Assembly: GCF_019929225.1 (NCBI RefSeq)
Contig: NZ_JAHZPA010000001.1
Span: forward strand, 390,805-454,804
DNA: 64,000 bases
Origin: Streptococcus sanguinis
GTDB lineage: Bacteria; Bacillota; Bacilli; Lactobacillales; Streptococcaceae
Direction: 5' to 3'
A program made the position numbers and the translations under genes. The notes below the pieces were generated by a model. The model was not told where the DNA came from, searched no databases, and saw only the letters and a list, made by a program, of their open reading frames with translations. Positions 63,003-64,000 of the stretch are shown here, one piece after another. Numbering within the stretch: the stretch's first letter is position 1; the number at the start of each line of letters is the position of its first letter.

Positions 63003-63039
63003 GGGAGTGGGTGAAGCTATGTGAAGCAATCCCACTCCC
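63003..63039 (+). promoter_or_regulatory. Nine-pair hairpin between pyrB and carA
   Basis: GGGAGTGGG (63003-63011) and CCCACTCCC (63031-63039) are exactly complementary with a 19-base loop. There is no U-run right behind it, only TATTATTATATA, so it may act as a weak terminator, processing or stability element. Confidence 0.55.
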
Positions 63040-63100
63040 TATTATTATATATCTTATGTGGATGGTCGTGGGCGGTCTGCATCTTGGACAGGAGGGAACA

Positions 63101-64000
63101 ATGGCAAAGAGACTTTTAATATTAGAAAATGGCATGATCTTCGAAGGGGAAGCTTTTGGAGCGGATCTTTTTGTGACAGGCGAAATCGTCTTTAACACAG
63201 GCATGACAGGCTATCAGGAATCGATTACGGATCAGTCTTATAATGGCCAGATTTTGACCTTTACCTATCCCTTGGTTGGAAATTATGGTGTCAATCGGGA
63301 CGACTATGAATCCATTCTGCCGACCTGCAAGGGAGTGGTGGTCTATGAGTATGCACGTCGTGCAAGCAATTGGCGCCAGCAATTGTCTTTGGATGAGTTC
63401 CTCAAAATCAAAAAGATACCAGGCATTTCGGGAATTGATACAAGGGCGCTAACCAAGATTATCCGCCAGCATGGAACTATGCGGGCGACCATTGCCAATG
63501 CGGATGATAGTATTGAGCATTTGCAAGACCAGCTTCAGGCTACAGTTCTGCCGACTGATAACATCAAGCAGGTGTCTACCAAGCAGTCTTATCCAGCTCC
63601 GGGAACGGGTCGCAGCGTGGTATTAGTGGACTTCGGTCTCAAGCATTCTATCCTGCGGGAGTTAGCCAAACGCAACTGTAGTGTGACAGTAGTACCTTAT
63701 GATACCAGAGCTGAGGAAATTCTCCAGCTCAATCCTGACGGCGTCATGCTGTCAAATGGACCGGGAAATCCGGAAGATGTGCCGGAGGCTCTGGACATGA
63801 TTCGTGGTGTTCAGGGTAAGATTCCAATTTTCGGAATCTGTATGGGGCATCAGCTCTTCTCCATGGCTAACGGTGCCAAGACGCATAAGATGAAGTTCGG
63901 CCACCGTGGCTTCAACCATGCGGTACGAGAGATTGCGACAGGTCGAGTTGACTTTACCAGTCAAAATCACGGCTATGCAGTCAGTCGTGAGGATTTGCCG
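63101..64000 (+). CDS. carA: Carbamoyl phosphate synthase small chain (partial, runs off the end)
   Basis: Three hundred codons from ATG 63101 (GGAGGGAACA upstream) to the edge of the window. N-terminal domain with L-E-N-G-M-I-F-E-G and T-G-M-T-G-Y-Q-E, then a class I glutaminase domain with S-N-G-P-G-N-P near 218 and nucleophile C247 in G-I-C-M-G-H-Q. The catalytic His is beyond the edge. It supplies ammonia to CarB for pyrimidine and arginine synthesis. Confidence 0.95.
   Translation, partial: MAKRLLILENGMIFEGEAFGADLFVTGEIVFNTGMTGYQESITDQSYNGQILTFTYPLVGNYGVNRDDYESILPTCKGVVVYEYARRASNWRQQLSLDEFLKIKKIPGISGIDTRALTKIIRQHGTMRATIANADDSIEHLQDQLQATVLPTDNIKQVSTKQSYPAPGTGRSVVLVDFGLKHSILRELAKRNCSVTVVPYDTRAEEILQLNPDGVMLSNGPGNPEDVPEALDMIRGVQGKIPIFGICMGHQLFSMANGAKTHKMKFGHRGFNHAVREIATGRVDFTSQNHGYAVSREDLP

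Overview
The window reads as a chromosome segment of a low-GC Firmicute, almost certainly a Streptococcus of the sanguinis/mitis type. Supporting signs are AdcR boxes of the form TTAACYRGTTAA in front of a histidine-triad lipoprotein, a GlnP with two fused substrate-binding domains, a divergent pdxR / pdxK-pdxU vitamin B6 locus, a niaX-niaR niacin locus, and two type VII (LXG) toxin cassettes. The sequence is dense, with most genes on the + strand, strong Shine-Dalgarno sites and hairpin terminators. I saw no rRNA, tRNA, CRISPR array or insertion sequence.

Layout. 1-11.5 kb is mostly core: a GNAT/ParB-like fusion, cutC, a YjbR-like protein, a heterodimeric ABC exporter, the B6 locus, hemolysin III with a DUF1836 regulator, VanZ and yaaA. 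11.5-17.4 kb is the first LXG island: two small partner proteins, a toxin with a TelC-like C-terminal domain, then a duplicated set of membrane genes (A-B-TipC, then a TipC remnant, then A-B-TipC remnant), with orphan toxin 3' ends lodged in front of TipC genes. 17.5-29.5 kb holds a reductase with a MarR regulator, the tseB-aspC-asnS neighbourhood split by an accessory insert of unknown genes, an MFS transporter and a second heterodimeric ABC exporter. 29.6-31.5 kb is an ABC-F gene with a long leader that looks like an attenuator. 31.5-40.4 kb is a tandem array of four 593-residue membrane-anchored serine hydrolases plus a decayed first copy and an embedded CPBP protease. 40.5-43.4 kb is glnPQ. 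43.5-48.8 kb is a second LXG island bracketed by two paralogous CPBP proteases; its putative immunity gene overlaps the toxin out of frame. 49-57.2 kb contains uvrB, an AT-rich DUF2971 gene, small membrane proteins, a NUDIX hydrolase, niaX-niaR, yjdM and a Pr6Pr protein. 57.3-64 kb is the zinc-regulated Slr-like lipoprotein and the pyrR-pyrP-pyrB-carA pyrimidine operon behind a PyrR attenuator; carA runs off the end.

The most interesting parts are the LXG/TelC-like island with its mosaic duplicated membrane cassette, the serine hydrolase array under a promoter surrounded by TATATAA palindromes, the LXG/DUF3114-like toxin with overlapping immunity gene, and the DUF2971 gene inserted after uvrB. 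Family assignments come from motifs and memory, not from database searches; where a call depends on recollection this is stated.
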